From assembly GCF_000520015.2 (NCBI RefSeq), contig NZ_CP007044.2, positions 3,906,001-3,970,000 on the forward strand: a stretch of 64,000 nucleotides of DNA, written 5' to 3'. This stretch comes from Chania multitudinisentens RB-25. GTDB taxonomy: Bacteria > Pseudomonadota > Gammaproteobacteria > Enterobacterales > Enterobacteriaceae. How positions within the stretch are numbered: position 1 is the first letter of the stretch; the number at the start of each line of letters is the position of its first letter. Shown here one piece after another: positions 6,023 to 14,013 of this stretch. The notes below the pieces were generated by a model. The model saw only the letters and a list, made by a program, of their open reading frames with translations. It did not search any database and was not told the DNA's origin. Made by a program: the position numbers and the translations under genes.

Positions 6023-7687
6023 TTATTTGGCTTTCACGCTTTGCACATCAAACTCGCGTAACACCTGCGCCGCTGCTGCGAAGTCCGGGCTGAGCGGATG
6101 ATCGGTATCCATAAATTTTACCTGTTTTCTCAATGCATCATACAGTGCGCTGGTTGGAGCGGATATGGCAAAACCGTTGTTCCTCTGCTTACGTAAATCA
6201 ATGGCTTGTGCATCATGCATCAGCAAAATGCCCAACAGCTGATAGCTGTTATCGATCTGCTGTTGCAGGCGTTTCGCCACTTCCGGCGCGTTGGTCGCGA
6301 TGTCTTCAATGTCACCCGCGACCGGCATGTAATCCATCGACACTGGTATCGCCAACTCTTTGTTGCGCATCGCCAGCGACATCACCGTTTTTTCCATCGC
6401 ACCAAAGGCGTGAACGGTGTTGTCGGTGCCGAGGAAGCGCGTCAGGCCAGTGAATGACGGGTTATTCAGTTTCACCACTTGCTGGGCGTTGGCCAGCGAG
6501 TTATGCGCCAGCGCCAGACTCAACTGCTCGAACGGGAGCACCCACGGCAGCGGCTCGAAGTTGGCGGTCGGTAAAACAGCACCTTTCACGCCGCCTTGAT
6601 CTACATAGCCGAGTTTGTCCTGCGGCCGGTCAGTCGGCGCGGTCACGCCAATCGCCACGCCGGGGTTGTCATCCGAACTGTTGAGCTGCACCAGCAGTTG
6701 GTCGTAGGCCTGCTGATAGCTGCGTTGCAGTTCTGCCAGCAAATAAACGCCGGAGCGGAAACTCAGCGGGTCTTGCAGTGGGCTATTATCGTCGTGCTGC
6801 CACAGGCTTGAGCCATTGAGCAGATTGCGCAGATGCTCGCCCATTGCCACTACTTCAGGATACGGGCGCAGCGCCAGCGTATTTTTGAGGAACGGCGAGA
6901 CGTTGCCGTTCAGCGCTTCAAGGCTGGTGGCGTACATCAGTGAGTTCAACGGCAGAAGGTGCGCCAGTGAATTCAGCGCCAGTGCGGCGCTGGCCGCAGA
7001 GTAGGCGTTAGAACTTAAAATCGATAACGCGTCTTTTGCATAAGGCGCAACGACCGGCGTTTTGCTGCTGGTCAATGCGGCCTGAGCCGGGACTTTTTTG
7101 CCCTGATAATAGACATAGCCTTCGCCAATCATCGCCAAACCGATGTGGCTTATCACCGTGATATCACCCTCACCAATAGAACCATCACGTGGGATAACCG
7201 GCGTAATGCCTTTATTGAGGAAAGCCACGTAAGCGTCGATAACTTCTGGCTGCACGCCGCCACCGCCGGTCAGCAAGGTATTAAGACGAGTTGCCATTGT
7301 GGCGCGCGCGACTCGTTGGCCCATCGGTTCACCAATGCCACCGGAGTGCGCATGCAGCAAACCAATGTTGAATTTCTTGGAGGCCGCGATCACTTCATCG
7401 GTCAATTTGCCGTGCACATCCACCATCGGGCGGTCTTTGTTGAGACCGACACCGACCGTCAGGCCATAAATTTTCTGGCCGTTCTGCGCTGCCTCAATTA
7501 ATACCTGATGTGCCTTTTTCACCCGCTCGGTGGCGGCAGGGGCAATCGCCACCGTTTCGCCATCGGCAATGCTGGCAATAATGGCAGGCGTGATGGAGTG
7601 ACCATCCAGCGTCACGGTGGCTAAACTCAGCGAGCTGTAGCTCAGCGTGAGCAGTGTAATCATCGAAAGTGCAAACTTAGCTGGCAT
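6023..7687 (-). CDS. Secreted histidine/aromatic ammonia-lyase homologue lacking the MIO triad (ergothionase-like?)
   Basis: This 554-residue member of the HAL/PAL/TAL fold has an N-terminal signal peptide (MPAKFALSMITLLTLSYSS, cleavage near SLA), so it is probably periplasmic. Family marks are present: the catalytic-tyrosine loop IYGLTVGVG (73-81), the GSIGEGDITVISHIG region (169-183), QDPLSFRSG, and the SSDDNP segment. The Ala-Ser-Gly that cyclises to the MIO electrophile (GSVGASGDLAPLSH in HAL) is replaced by a one-residue-shorter GEGD, so MIO cannot form. MIO-independent relatives such as ergothionase, which eliminates trimethylamine from ergothioneine, are known. The start has AAGAGGG upstream. 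It is intact, unlike its neighbours. The substrate is inferred, not shown. Confidence 0.8.
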   Translation of the reverse strand: MPAKFALSMITLLTLSYSSLSLATVTLDGHSITPAIIASIADGETVAIAPAATERVKKAHQVLIEAAQNGQKIYGLTVGVGLNKDRPMVDVHGKLTDEVIAASKKFNIGLLHAHSGGIGEPMGQRVARATMATRLNTLLTGGGGVQPEVIDAYVAFLNKGITPVIPRDGSIGEGDITVISHIGLAMIGEGYVYYQGKKVPAQAALTSSKTPVVAPYAKDALSILSSNAYSAASAALALNSLAHLLPLNSLMYATSLEALNGNVSPFLKNTLALRPYPEVVAMGEHLRNLLNGSSLWQHDDNSPLQDPLSFRSGVYLLAELQRSYQQAYDQLLVQLNSSDDNPGVAIGVTAPTDRPQDKLGYVDQGGVKGAVLPTANFEPLPWVLPFEQLSLALAHNSLANAQQVVKLNNPSFTGLTRFLGTDNTVHAFGAMEKTVMSLAMRNKELAIPVSMDYMPVAGDIEDIATNAPEVAKRLQQQIDNSYQLLGILLMHDAQAIDLRKQRNNGFAISAPTSALYDALRKQVKFMDTDHPLSPDFAAAAQVLREFDVQSVKAK

Positions 7688-7747
7688 AGAAAACCCTCTT
7701 ATTATTAGTGTGTTGTTCAGGTTGCGTGTTTATTGCTGATGTCGTAC

Positions 7748-8314
7748 TTAAAAAGTCTTGCGGGCTTTCTGGCGTGAAATCATCACCAGCGTCACCATCG
7801 CCAAAACGCTGGCTATCATCACGTACCACGCTGGGGCAAAGCGTGTTCCGGTGTTTTCGGTTAACCAGGTCAAAATAGCCGGTGCGAAACCGCCAAAAAT
7901 AGTCACGGCGAGGTTGTAAGAAACCGACATGCCATTGGCACGCACCTCAGTGGGAAACTGCTCGGAGAGCGCTGCTGGCGCCACGCCGACGAACAGCAAC
8001 ACCAAAATACAAAATAGGCTTTGCACTAAAATCAGCGTGCCAGTGGTGTGTGAAGCATCGAGCAGCATCAGCAACGGATAGCTGCAAATCAGCAGCAGGC
8101 CTGCGCCAACCATCAGTAATTTATGCGTGCCAATGCGGTCGGAATAACTGCCCGCCGCCACGCAACACGCCACCATGAAACAGTTACCGATAAACGCGGC
8201 CAGAAACGCCTGATGGCTTTCGAAATGCAGCACGCGCTGAACATAAATCGGCATGAAGATGATCAGCGAGTAGATGCTGACCGCCCACAGAATCGACAAT
8301 TCTGTTCCCAGCAA
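7748..8314 (-). pseudogene. C-terminal half of an MFS (metabolite:H+ symporter type) transporter
   Basis: About 188 codons encode the second half of a major facilitator protein. Several membrane segments are present, with the cytoplasmic loop GSYSDRIGTHKLLM and the motif LSEQFPTEVRANGMSVSYNLA, typical of the metabolite:H+ symporter subfamily (ProP/ShiA/KgtP-like). The first half is missing: the coding sequence ends abruptly near 8315, where an unrelated gene fragment begins on the other strand. It lies 60 bases upstream of the lyase-like gene in the same direction, so the two probably formed an operon for uptake and breakdown of one substrate. The fragment is not expected to transport. Confidence 0.82.
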
Positions 8315-9606
8315 TACTTAGCTATCAGTCAGGGCAAAATTGTCGCCACCGGCAGCAGCCAGCCACCGGATGCCGAAAAAGTGATCGACGCCAGCGACAA
8401 GTGGGTTATCCCCGGCGTTATTGACGGACAAGTTCACTCCGGCAGCCAGGCCAATCAGGAAGGATTAGGCTGGGCGTCCCGCGCGGCGGCGGCGGGCGGT
8501 ATCACCGTGATGGTTGATATGCCGTATGACGACCCTGAACCCGTGGCCAGCCGGGTTCAGCTCGATAACAAAATTGCCGAAGTGGAGCGTGATTGCCACG
8601 TCGACGTGGCGCTGTTCGGTACGCTCAATCAAAAACACGGTTTGAAGCGGCTGCGGGATTGATTGAAGGCGGTGTCTGCGCGTTCAAATTTTCCACCTTT
8701 GAAGCGATGCCCGGCCGTTTCCCTCGTGTCGAAGAGGACGACTTGCTGCATGCGTTTCAACTGATTGCGCCAAGCGGTTTGGCCTGCGCGGTACATAACC
8801 AGATGCAGGAAATGACCCGCAAAAATATCCAGCGGATGATTGCCGAAAACGACACCGGCTGGGACTCCTTTATGCGTGCTCATACTCCGCTGATTGAAAA
8901 TCTGGCGACCGCTCAGTTGTATGAAATTGGCGCGGTAACCGGTGCACGAGCCCATGCGGTGCACGTTTCTACGTCGCGCGGGTTCGAGATTTATAAGATG
9001 TACAAGAACGCGGGTGATCCGGTGACTATCGAGACCTGTGTGCAATATCTGATGCTGAATCACGAAGAACACGCGTTCAAGCTGGGTGCAAAAACCAAAC
9101 ATTACCCGCCAATCCGTCCGAAAGCCGAGTCTGAGTTGCTATGGACGCATATCGCGCAGGGCGATTGCACTTTTGTCTCTTCCGACCATGTGAGTTGGGG
9201 GTTGGAACGCAAAGGCGAGCCGAACATTTTCAAAAACTCCTCCGGTGGACCGGGGCTTGAGACGCTACTCCCAGCAATGTGGACGGGCTGCGAACAACAT
9301 GGCATTTCACCAAACACGCTGGTGCAACTTCTGTGCCGCAACCCGGCACAACACTTCTTGTTAGACGATCGCAAAGGGTCGTTTGATACCGGAAAAGACG
9401 CTGATTTCGTGATCCTGAATCCTGAAACCTACCGTTTTGACCCGTCTGCTAGCCTGTCTGCAGTGACCTGGAGCTCCTTCGTGGATATGGAATTCACCGT
9501 GCGTGTTGAGCAAACGTGGTGCCGTGGTCAGCAGGTATTTAATCGCGGCAATATCGTCAATCAGGCGGGCTATGGCCAGTTCCTGCGCCCGCGTCGCGTG
9601 GCTTAA
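8315..9606 (+). pseudogene. Broken allantoinase/hydantoinase-family amidohydrolase
   Basis: The reading starts mid-protein (YLAISQGKIVATGSS, then WVIPGVIDGQVHSGS), so the 5' end is lost at the junction near 8315. At about 8640 a one-base loss throws the frame: the first frame stops at 8662, while the sequence resumes in the next frame at FEAAAGLIEGGVCAFKF and runs to 9606. Family features remain, including GVIDGQVH (the metal-binding HxH region is altered to QVH), AHAVHVST, and SSDHVSWG. Such enzymes open cyclic amides (allantoin, hydantoins, dihydropyrimidines). It is followed after 13 bases by a carbamoylase fragment, the usual partner. Confidence 0.85.
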
Positions 9607-9619
9607 CGGAGAGACGACG

Positions 9620-9797
9620 ATGACAATCCCAACTTCTGACACAGTGACGCTGCGTGGCCTGATAAACGCCGCCCGCCTGTGGGAGAGCGCCAACCAGTTG
9701 GCGACCATGACGCTACCCAATATGCCGTGGACTCGCCGCGCTTTTACGCCGCTATTTGAACAAGGGCGGCGCTGGTTGAAACAACAAATGGAGGAAC
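9620..9797 (+). pseudogene. N-terminal fragment of an M20-type N-carbamoyl-amino-acid/allantoate amidohydrolase
   Basis: The gene starts at the ATG at 9620, 13 bases after the preceding stop. It reads RLWESANQLATMTLPN, then RRAFTPLFEQGRRWLKQQMEE, the N-terminus of HyuC/AllC-type amidohydrolases. At GAAC (9794-9797) the similarity stops and the IS91-family element begins. The remaining 300 or more codons are not on the other side of the element. These enzymes hydrolyse the N-carbamoyl amino acid or ureido product of a hydantoinase or allantoinase, which fits the gene upstream. The frame continues 53 bases into the element, to 9850, as junk. Confidence 0.72.
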
Positions 9798-11338
9798 GTA
9801 GCGCCCCAGTGGGGCGAGCACGGCAGCGCTGCTGCCTCTACCGTCTTTAAGCCCCAGCCTCACATCAACTCCGGTGCCGCCTGACGGCCCGCACGGTGTC
9901 GCATGCCCCACCGCCGCGTTGATACACGCATAAAATGAGCACGTCTGCGACGTGAGCCGGTTGGCGCCGACGCCCTTTTCCTGCCCGATAACGCCCTGTA
10001 GACTCTGCCCCATGTATATTCCGCGCCCCGCAAAGCTGCTGTTTCAGCATGACGATGGCTGGAGCCGCTATCTCGACAAACACGGCCACACCCTCAGCGA
10101 CTGGACCAAACTCGCCGTCGAGCGCATGTTCGCCTGTGGCACCTGTGCCATGGGCGTGCGCCGCTACTGCTGCGCCTCACCGGATTGCACCCATGCCCGC
10201 TTCTTCTGCCAGAGCTGCAAGTCCAAGGCCTGCAGCAGCTGTGGCCTCAAGGCCACCGAGCAGTGGATTGCCGAGCAGCAACACATCCTGCCCGACTGCG
10301 ACTGGCAGCACATTACTTTCACCATGCCGCATCTGCTGTGGCCGTTCTTCAACAACAACTGGCCCCTGCTCAATGCGCTTTTCCGCTGCGCCACCCGCGC
10401 CATGCTTCGCTGGGCCCGCCAGCAGGGTATCGAAGTCGGCATCTTTTGTGCGCTACACACTTACGGCCGGCAACTCAATCAGCATCCGCATATCCACGTT
10501 TCCGTCACCCGCGGCAGCCTTGACGTCAAACACCATGTATGGCGGTCGCTGTTCTTTAAAAAGAAAGCCGTCGGAGCCATATGGCGCAACGCCGTGGTTT
10601 ACCTGCTGCGCGACAACTATACTCACATCAATCCCGGCGGCCTGCCGGGCCTCGGCCATATCCGTAATGAAGACAGGTGGCACCGTTACCTGCATGCGCA
10701 ATATCACCGTGCCTGTAAGGTACACTTTGCCAAAAAGACCCGCGGCGCCTGGCGCAGCGTGAAATACCTGGGCCGGTACCTGAAGCGCCCGCCGGTGGCG
10801 GCTTCTCAGCTGCGCCACTACCGCGGCGGGGCCGTGGTGCATAAGTATTACGATCACCGCACGCAGCAGCACAAACGCCAGAAAATCAGCCAGGAGGAGA
10901 TGCTGCAGCGTTACATCAGCCATATTCCGGCGCGGCATTTTAAAATGGTGCGGTACTACGGTTTTCTGGCCAACCGCAAGCGCGGCACGCTGCTGCCGAA
11001 GGTTTACGATGCGCTGGAAATGACGGTGCGGGAAAAACCCAAACGTCCCGGGTTCGCAGTGCTGATGAAGGGCTTCCTGGGCACCGACCCGTACCAGTGC
11101 ATCCTCTGCAAAGGCCGGCTGCGTTTTGCTGGCGCCGTGGCGGGTGAGCATGCCACAAAAATGCTCTCTGACAGGCTGCATCGGATGGCGAAAAAACGAT
11201 GGCTTCAGACCCCATTGCTGGGTCAGTGCGCCTGAAAAACGGGTTTTGGATTAAAAACACAACAAAACTGGCATTTTCACACATAAACCGTAGCAATACC
11301 GCACCATTAGTGGATACATCGCGCTGCCGTTTATGTTC
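9798..11338 (+). mobile_element. IS91-family insertion element
   Basis: The left edge is placed directly after GAAC (9794-9797), a tetranucleotide typical of IS91-family targets, and interrupts an amidohydrolase gene. The left end has two tight hairpins: CGCCCC/GGGGCG (9802-9816) and GGCAGC/GCTGCC (9822-9836). The Y2 transposase follows. The right edge is uncertain; GTTC at 11335-11338 is one candidate. The family transposes by rolling circle without target duplication and can mobilise neighbouring DNA, in keeping with the loss of the rest of the interrupted gene. Confidence 0.65.
10012..11235 (+). CDS. IS91-family rolling-circle (Y2) transposase
   Basis: The start is taken at the ATG at 10012 (MYIPRPAKLLFQHDDGW), giving 407 residues, the usual size. 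A cysteine-rich zinc-binding domain occupies about 42-77 (CGTCAMGVRRYCC, then CQSCKSKACSSCG). The HUH metal motif is HPHIHV (H160, H162), and the paired tyrosines of a Y2 enzyme are Y252 and Y256 (KYLGRYLKR). It nicks single strands at oriIS and drives rolling-circle transposition. No frame damage is seen, so it may be active. GC content is clearly higher than in the toxin genes to its right. Confidence 0.93.
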   Translation: MYIPRPAKLLFQHDDGWSRYLDKHGHTLSDWTKLAVERMFACGTCAMGVRRYCCASPDCTHARFFCQSCKSKACSSCGLKATEQWIAEQQHILPDCDWQHITFTMPHLLWPFFNNNWPLLNALFRCATRAMLRWARQQGIEVGIFCALHTYGRQLNQHPHIHVSVTRGSLDVKHHVWRSLFFKKKAVGAIWRNAVVYLLRDNYTHINPGGLPGLGHIRNEDRWHRYLHAQYHRACKVHFAKKTRGAWRSVKYLGRYLKRPPVAASQLRHYRGGAVVHKYYDHRTQQHKRQKISQEEMLQRYISHIPARHFKMVRYYGFLANRKRGTLLPKVYDALEMTVREKPKRPGFAVLMKGFLGTDPYQCILCKGRLRFAGAVAGEHATKMLSDRLHRMAKKRWLQTPLLGQCA

Positions 11339-11427
11339 AGTCGCTCTCAAAAGATACGATCCAATCTCCTAACCATGAACTTAAATCATAAATCTAGCCA
11401 ATACTCCATCCTTTGTTCATTTTACAA

Positions 11428-12177
11428 TTAATCAATGTGGAGAATCATGATATTTGGATGCACCACAAAATAAGGCCTAACCCTTTCTGGTTCCTCAATG
11501 CACATATCCTCCCCTCTCCGGCTTGAAGATGAAACACCTAAACAACTCGCGAAACATGACGAAAGCCTTCTTAGGGAGCCATTCGGCAATTGCACAGGGA
11601 AATTATAATACCTTAACACGTCCTCCATGTGTCCTCCGTAGGGAGATGGATTGCCAGTTGTATTTACATCAAGGTATCGGTGATTAGGGTATTGAGATTC
11701 TGACCCATCAACTCTTATAACAGTGACATCACGAATATTCTCCGCAGGAATCGTATCAACCGCATCCCATTCATCAGCTCGGCGAGCCATCTCAAGTGAC
11801 ATTATAGAAAGAGGACTCAATGGGTTGTATCTCTGTAATTCATCGATAGACGCTGGGCCACTATAAAAAGTATTATCAGCGCGTATCGTATAAAGATAAG
11901 CTGTACGACCCTGTCTAATATGTTCGTCAGCTATAGCGCGTACAGAAGCATAATCGCTTGCGGTCGATATAAAACCGCTTGTAGAGCCCTGTAGAGATGA
12001 ACACGTTGCACCATTTATATGAGCGACAATATTGTAATCATGCCCCCAAGCTTGAAAACCATGGCTGAAGATCTCATCATGGTGTCGACTATCAACCCTA
12101 TAGACAATACTTGGCGCAGCAGATACTGCTGTACTGGATATCGTCAAAAAAAAACACCACAAGGAAAAAAATTTCAT
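11428..12177 (-). CDS. artA: Pertussis-toxin S1/ArtA-like ADP-ribosyltransferase (toxin A subunit)
   Basis: This 249-residue protein has a signal peptide (cleavage near VSA-A, residue 20). It follows the pertussis toxin S1 layout: YRVDSR with the NAD-binding Arg (R27), FQAWGHDYNIVAHINGATC (H53, and C59 matching S1 C41), the STS-type motif GFISTAS (69-74), YLYTIRADNTFYS (94-106), and RADEWDAVDTIPAENIRDV, in which E136 aligns with catalytic Glu129 of S1. NPSPYGG and C-terminal cysteines for the disulphide follow. It should ADP-ribosylate a host protein, by analogy a heterotrimeric Gi alpha. It lies 172 bases after the B-subunit gene. Intact. Confidence 0.93.
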   Translation of the reverse strand: MKFFSLWCFFLTISSTAVSAAPSIVYRVDSRHHDEIFSHGFQAWGHDYNIVAHINGATCSSLQGSTSGFISTASDYASVRAIADEHIRQGRTAYLYTIRADNTFYSGPASIDELQRYNPLSPLSIMSLEMARRADEWDAVDTIPAENIRDVTVIRVDGSESQYPNHRYLDVNTTGNPSPYGGHMEDVLRYYNFPVQLPNGSLRRLSSCFASCLGVSSSSRRGEDMCIEEPERVRPYFVVHPNIMILHID

Positions 12178-12349
12178 GAGTTTATTCTCTTTGCATATGA
12201 GTTTATTAACCCGAGTTAAGACATTATAACAATAATATAAATGAGCTCAGCATAAGCAGAATCGTTAATCCAATACTTATTATAGAGTTCATATTATCCT
12301 TAACTCTATCAAGTAATACTGAAAGAAGAAATCAAACATTTTCTTAACT

Positions 12350-12709
12350 TTAATTTGGAGATATGCCACCAGCATCTGAAATCCATAGCCCACTAACGTT
12401 ATTTCCAGAAGAACATCTTACTCTTACTTGAGCGCCAGTTGAGTATGCGGTAAGTGCTATTGAAAGCATCGCCTTTCCATAATCAGTATTAACACCATGA
12501 TCAGCGGATAAGTATGACCAAAGATCTGGAGGATGATGTGCAAAGTGAATTCGCGGCTGGTAGTAACGGCTATCATAACCAATACCATCAATTCTATGCA
12601 GTTCGTTAATTGGACTGTTTGGACAAGTCCAACCTTGGGTTGCGTTTGCATCCCCAATAAACAGAGAAGTTGAAAGAAAAATAGTTGCAAGTGCTGATTT
12701 TAAGATCAA
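12350..12709 (-). CDS. artB: ArtB/PltB-like toxin B (receptor-binding) subunit
   Basis: This 119-residue protein starts at a TTG (12709) preceded by AGAGGGG at 7-base spacing. A signal peptide ends near ANA (residue 23). The mature chain of about 96 residues has two cysteines (C29, C99) and the segment GKAMLSIALTAYSTGAQVRVRC, like the helix and adjoining strand of AB5 B subunits of the pertussis S2/S3, ArtB, PltB and SubB type. These pentamers bind sialylated or other glycans and deliver the A subunit. Its start overlaps by two bases the stop of a resolvase fragment (ATTGA), so it is probably translated from that promoter. Gene order B then A is unusual. Confidence 0.85.
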   Translation of the reverse strand: MILKSALATIFLSTSLFIGDANATQGWTCPNSPINELHRIDGIGYDSRYYQPRIHFAHHPPDLWSYLSADHGVNTDYGKAMLSIALTAYSTGAQVRVRCSSGNNVSGLWISDAGGISPN

Positions 12710-12909
12710 TGGATATCCCCTCTACTATGAACCACCACGGTGTCTCCATCGCGCACGAATGACAACAGTGAATCCAGCTCTGGCCGCTGAGTATCTTTAC
12801 CCGATGCTTTATCGACGAAGACTTTATCCACCCGAGTCTGATCCAGTTGCCGTTCAGGATTCTGGTCAAAGCTACTTACCCGGATATAACCAATACGTTG
12901 ACCTTTCAT
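12706..12909 (-). pseudogene. N-terminal fragment of a serine recombinase (resolvase/invertase)
   Basis: Sixty-seven codons encode the start of a Hin/Gin/Tn3-resolvase-type enzyme: IGYIRVSSFDQNPERQLDQ with the catalytic serine in RVSS, then VFVDKASGKDTQRPELDSLL and GDTVVVHS. The normal continuation (MDRLARN, with catalytic arginines, and the C-terminal HTH) is absent. After VVHS the sequence reads RGDIH and stops within the start of the toxin B gene. GGAG precedes the ATG. The fragment cannot recombine DNA, but its promoter and ribosome-binding site now sit in front of the toxin genes. Confidence 0.9.
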
Positions 12910-12939
12910 ACGTCTCCAATACTGAATGTGTCAAGAAAT

Positions 12940-12968
12940 AATCTATGACCTTTCATTCTTTGTGTCAA
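12940..12968 (-). promoter_or_regulatory. Sigma-70 promoter ahead of the resolvase fragment and toxin genes
   Basis: On the minus strand TTGACA (12968-12963) and TAGATT (12945-12940) are 17 bases apart, 31 bases before the resolvase ATG. No terminator is visible between this promoter and the toxin A gene, so it can transcribe all three frames. A second TTGACA lies closer to the start codon. Confidence 0.65.
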
Positions 12969-13013
12969 TTAATATATAGAGTAACTTTATTCTGACAGTT
13001 TTTTACTATCAGG

Positions 13014-13025
13014 CCTGACGTCAGG
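13014..13025. promoter_or_regulatory. Perfect 12-bp palindrome upstream of the toxin promoter
   Basis: CCTGACGTCAGG is a perfect inverted repeat about 46 bp upstream of the -35 box. It has operator-like size and symmetry. A role is not shown, and it could equally be the recombination-site region of the lost resolvase. Confidence 0.3.
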
Positions 13026-13208
13026 TTAGGGTATACATAAAACTGACAAATCATAACGTAACGGCGTCACCTATTTTCGGCCTATTGTCTGTGTTTATGC
13101 ATAAGCAGATAACAGATGGAAAAGTATAGTAGGGCTCTCCGGTTGGAGATATCGCGGAGTCTTATAAAAGCCGCACTCAACCCTTTGTCTGATGCAGACG
13201 AGAGCGTA

Positions 13209-13505
13209 CTAACTGCCAAGTTCGATAATTACGACCACTTCGTCGCTAATATGCTCTACCTTCAAATGTTTCGATAGAAATGTATCTTTTGCCGCTGTTG
13301 CACTTCTTTCTTGTTGCTCTGTAGCAGCTACTGCTTTCCCCTCCTCCACTCTGACAGCCGCAGCCCTCTCCAATTGAAGGCGTGTTTCCTGAATGGTCTT
13401 GGACGCTTCCGCGAAAGTATCTGGCTCAACCAACCCCTTTGCGTTAAGTCTCGACAGTTTATTCTCTATGCTATTGAGTCTTTCAAAAGGAAAAAATACA
13501 GCCAA
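13209..13505 (-). CDS. Putative coiled-coil protein, unknown
   Basis: This 98-residue frame probably starts at the TTG at 13505, with AAGG six bases upstream; a stop lies shortly before it in frame. The middle is helical and charged (FAEASKTIQETRLQLERAAA, then EEGKAVAATEQQERSATAAK), likely coiled coil, and it ends in a short hydrophobic strand (VVVIIELGS). No family is recognised. It sits between the toxin cassette and a small secreted protein on the opposite strand, and may be a remnant. Confidence 0.4.
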   Translation of the reverse strand: MAVFFPFERLNSIENKLSRLNAKGLVEPDTFAEASKTIQETRLQLERAAAVRVEEGKAVAATEQQERSATAAKDTFLSKHLKVEHISDEVVVIIELGS

Positions 13506-13673
13506 TACTCACCTTAAAATAAAAAAACCAAGATAAAACCATAATAAATTAAAGAAAAATCCTTTTATTCATGAATGAGTTAACGAACAGAAACCTCGCC
13601 ATTGATAATATGATCTTACTGTGGTTACCTAGCCCAGAAGTCATCACAGAAACCCTATAAGGTCCCTATAACC

Positions 13674-13931
13674 ATGAGAATATTATCATCAGCAATTGCT
13701 GCATTATTTTTATTAATCGCGGCTTCCGCTCCTGTAAAGGCAGCGACTGACTTAGCAGGAACAACAGCGAAATTCACACTCATCTCGGCCATACCACAAG
13801 GGCAGCTCTCTATATCTATCAAGTGCTTTTATAAAAAAGAAACATACTTGCGGGGTGTGCTTCAGAGAACAGAAACTGTAGCGTTTATCTATCCTCTTAG
13901 GGATGGGTGCAGAGGCAACTGGACAAGCTAA
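13674..13931 (+). CDS. Small secreted protein, unknown
   Basis: This 85-residue protein has a good signal peptide (MRILSSAIAALFLLIAASAP, cleavage near VKA) and a short mature part of about 60 residues with two cysteines (IKCFYKK and DGCRGNW). AAGG lies 9 bases before the ATG. A hairpin follows it at 13945-13976. No homologue is recognised; the size and export signal are like those of small prophage cargo proteins. Confidence 0.5.
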   Translation: MRILSSAIAALFLLIAASAPVKAATDLAGTTAKFTLISAIPQGQLSISIKCFYKKETYLRGVLQRTETVAFIYPLRDGCRGNWTS

Positions 13932-13944
13932 CGTAGCAAAATTA

Positions 13945-13976
13945 AAACGCACAGCCTGATGACAAACTGTGCGTTT
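13945..13976 (+). terminator. Hairpin after the small secreted protein
   Basis: A perfect 10-bp stem AAACGCACAG / CTGTGCGTTT with a 12-base loop starts 14 bases after the stop codon. The T run is short, but the position suits a terminator. Confidence 0.6.
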
Positions 13977-14013
13977 GAAGAATAAATGCATCCGCTAGAC
14001 AATAATTCAGCTT

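Noticed and set aside
9952..10011. Upstream extension of the IS91 transposase
   Set aside because: The family N-terminus begins at MYIPRPAKLLF (10012); the extra 20 codons are non-coding element end.
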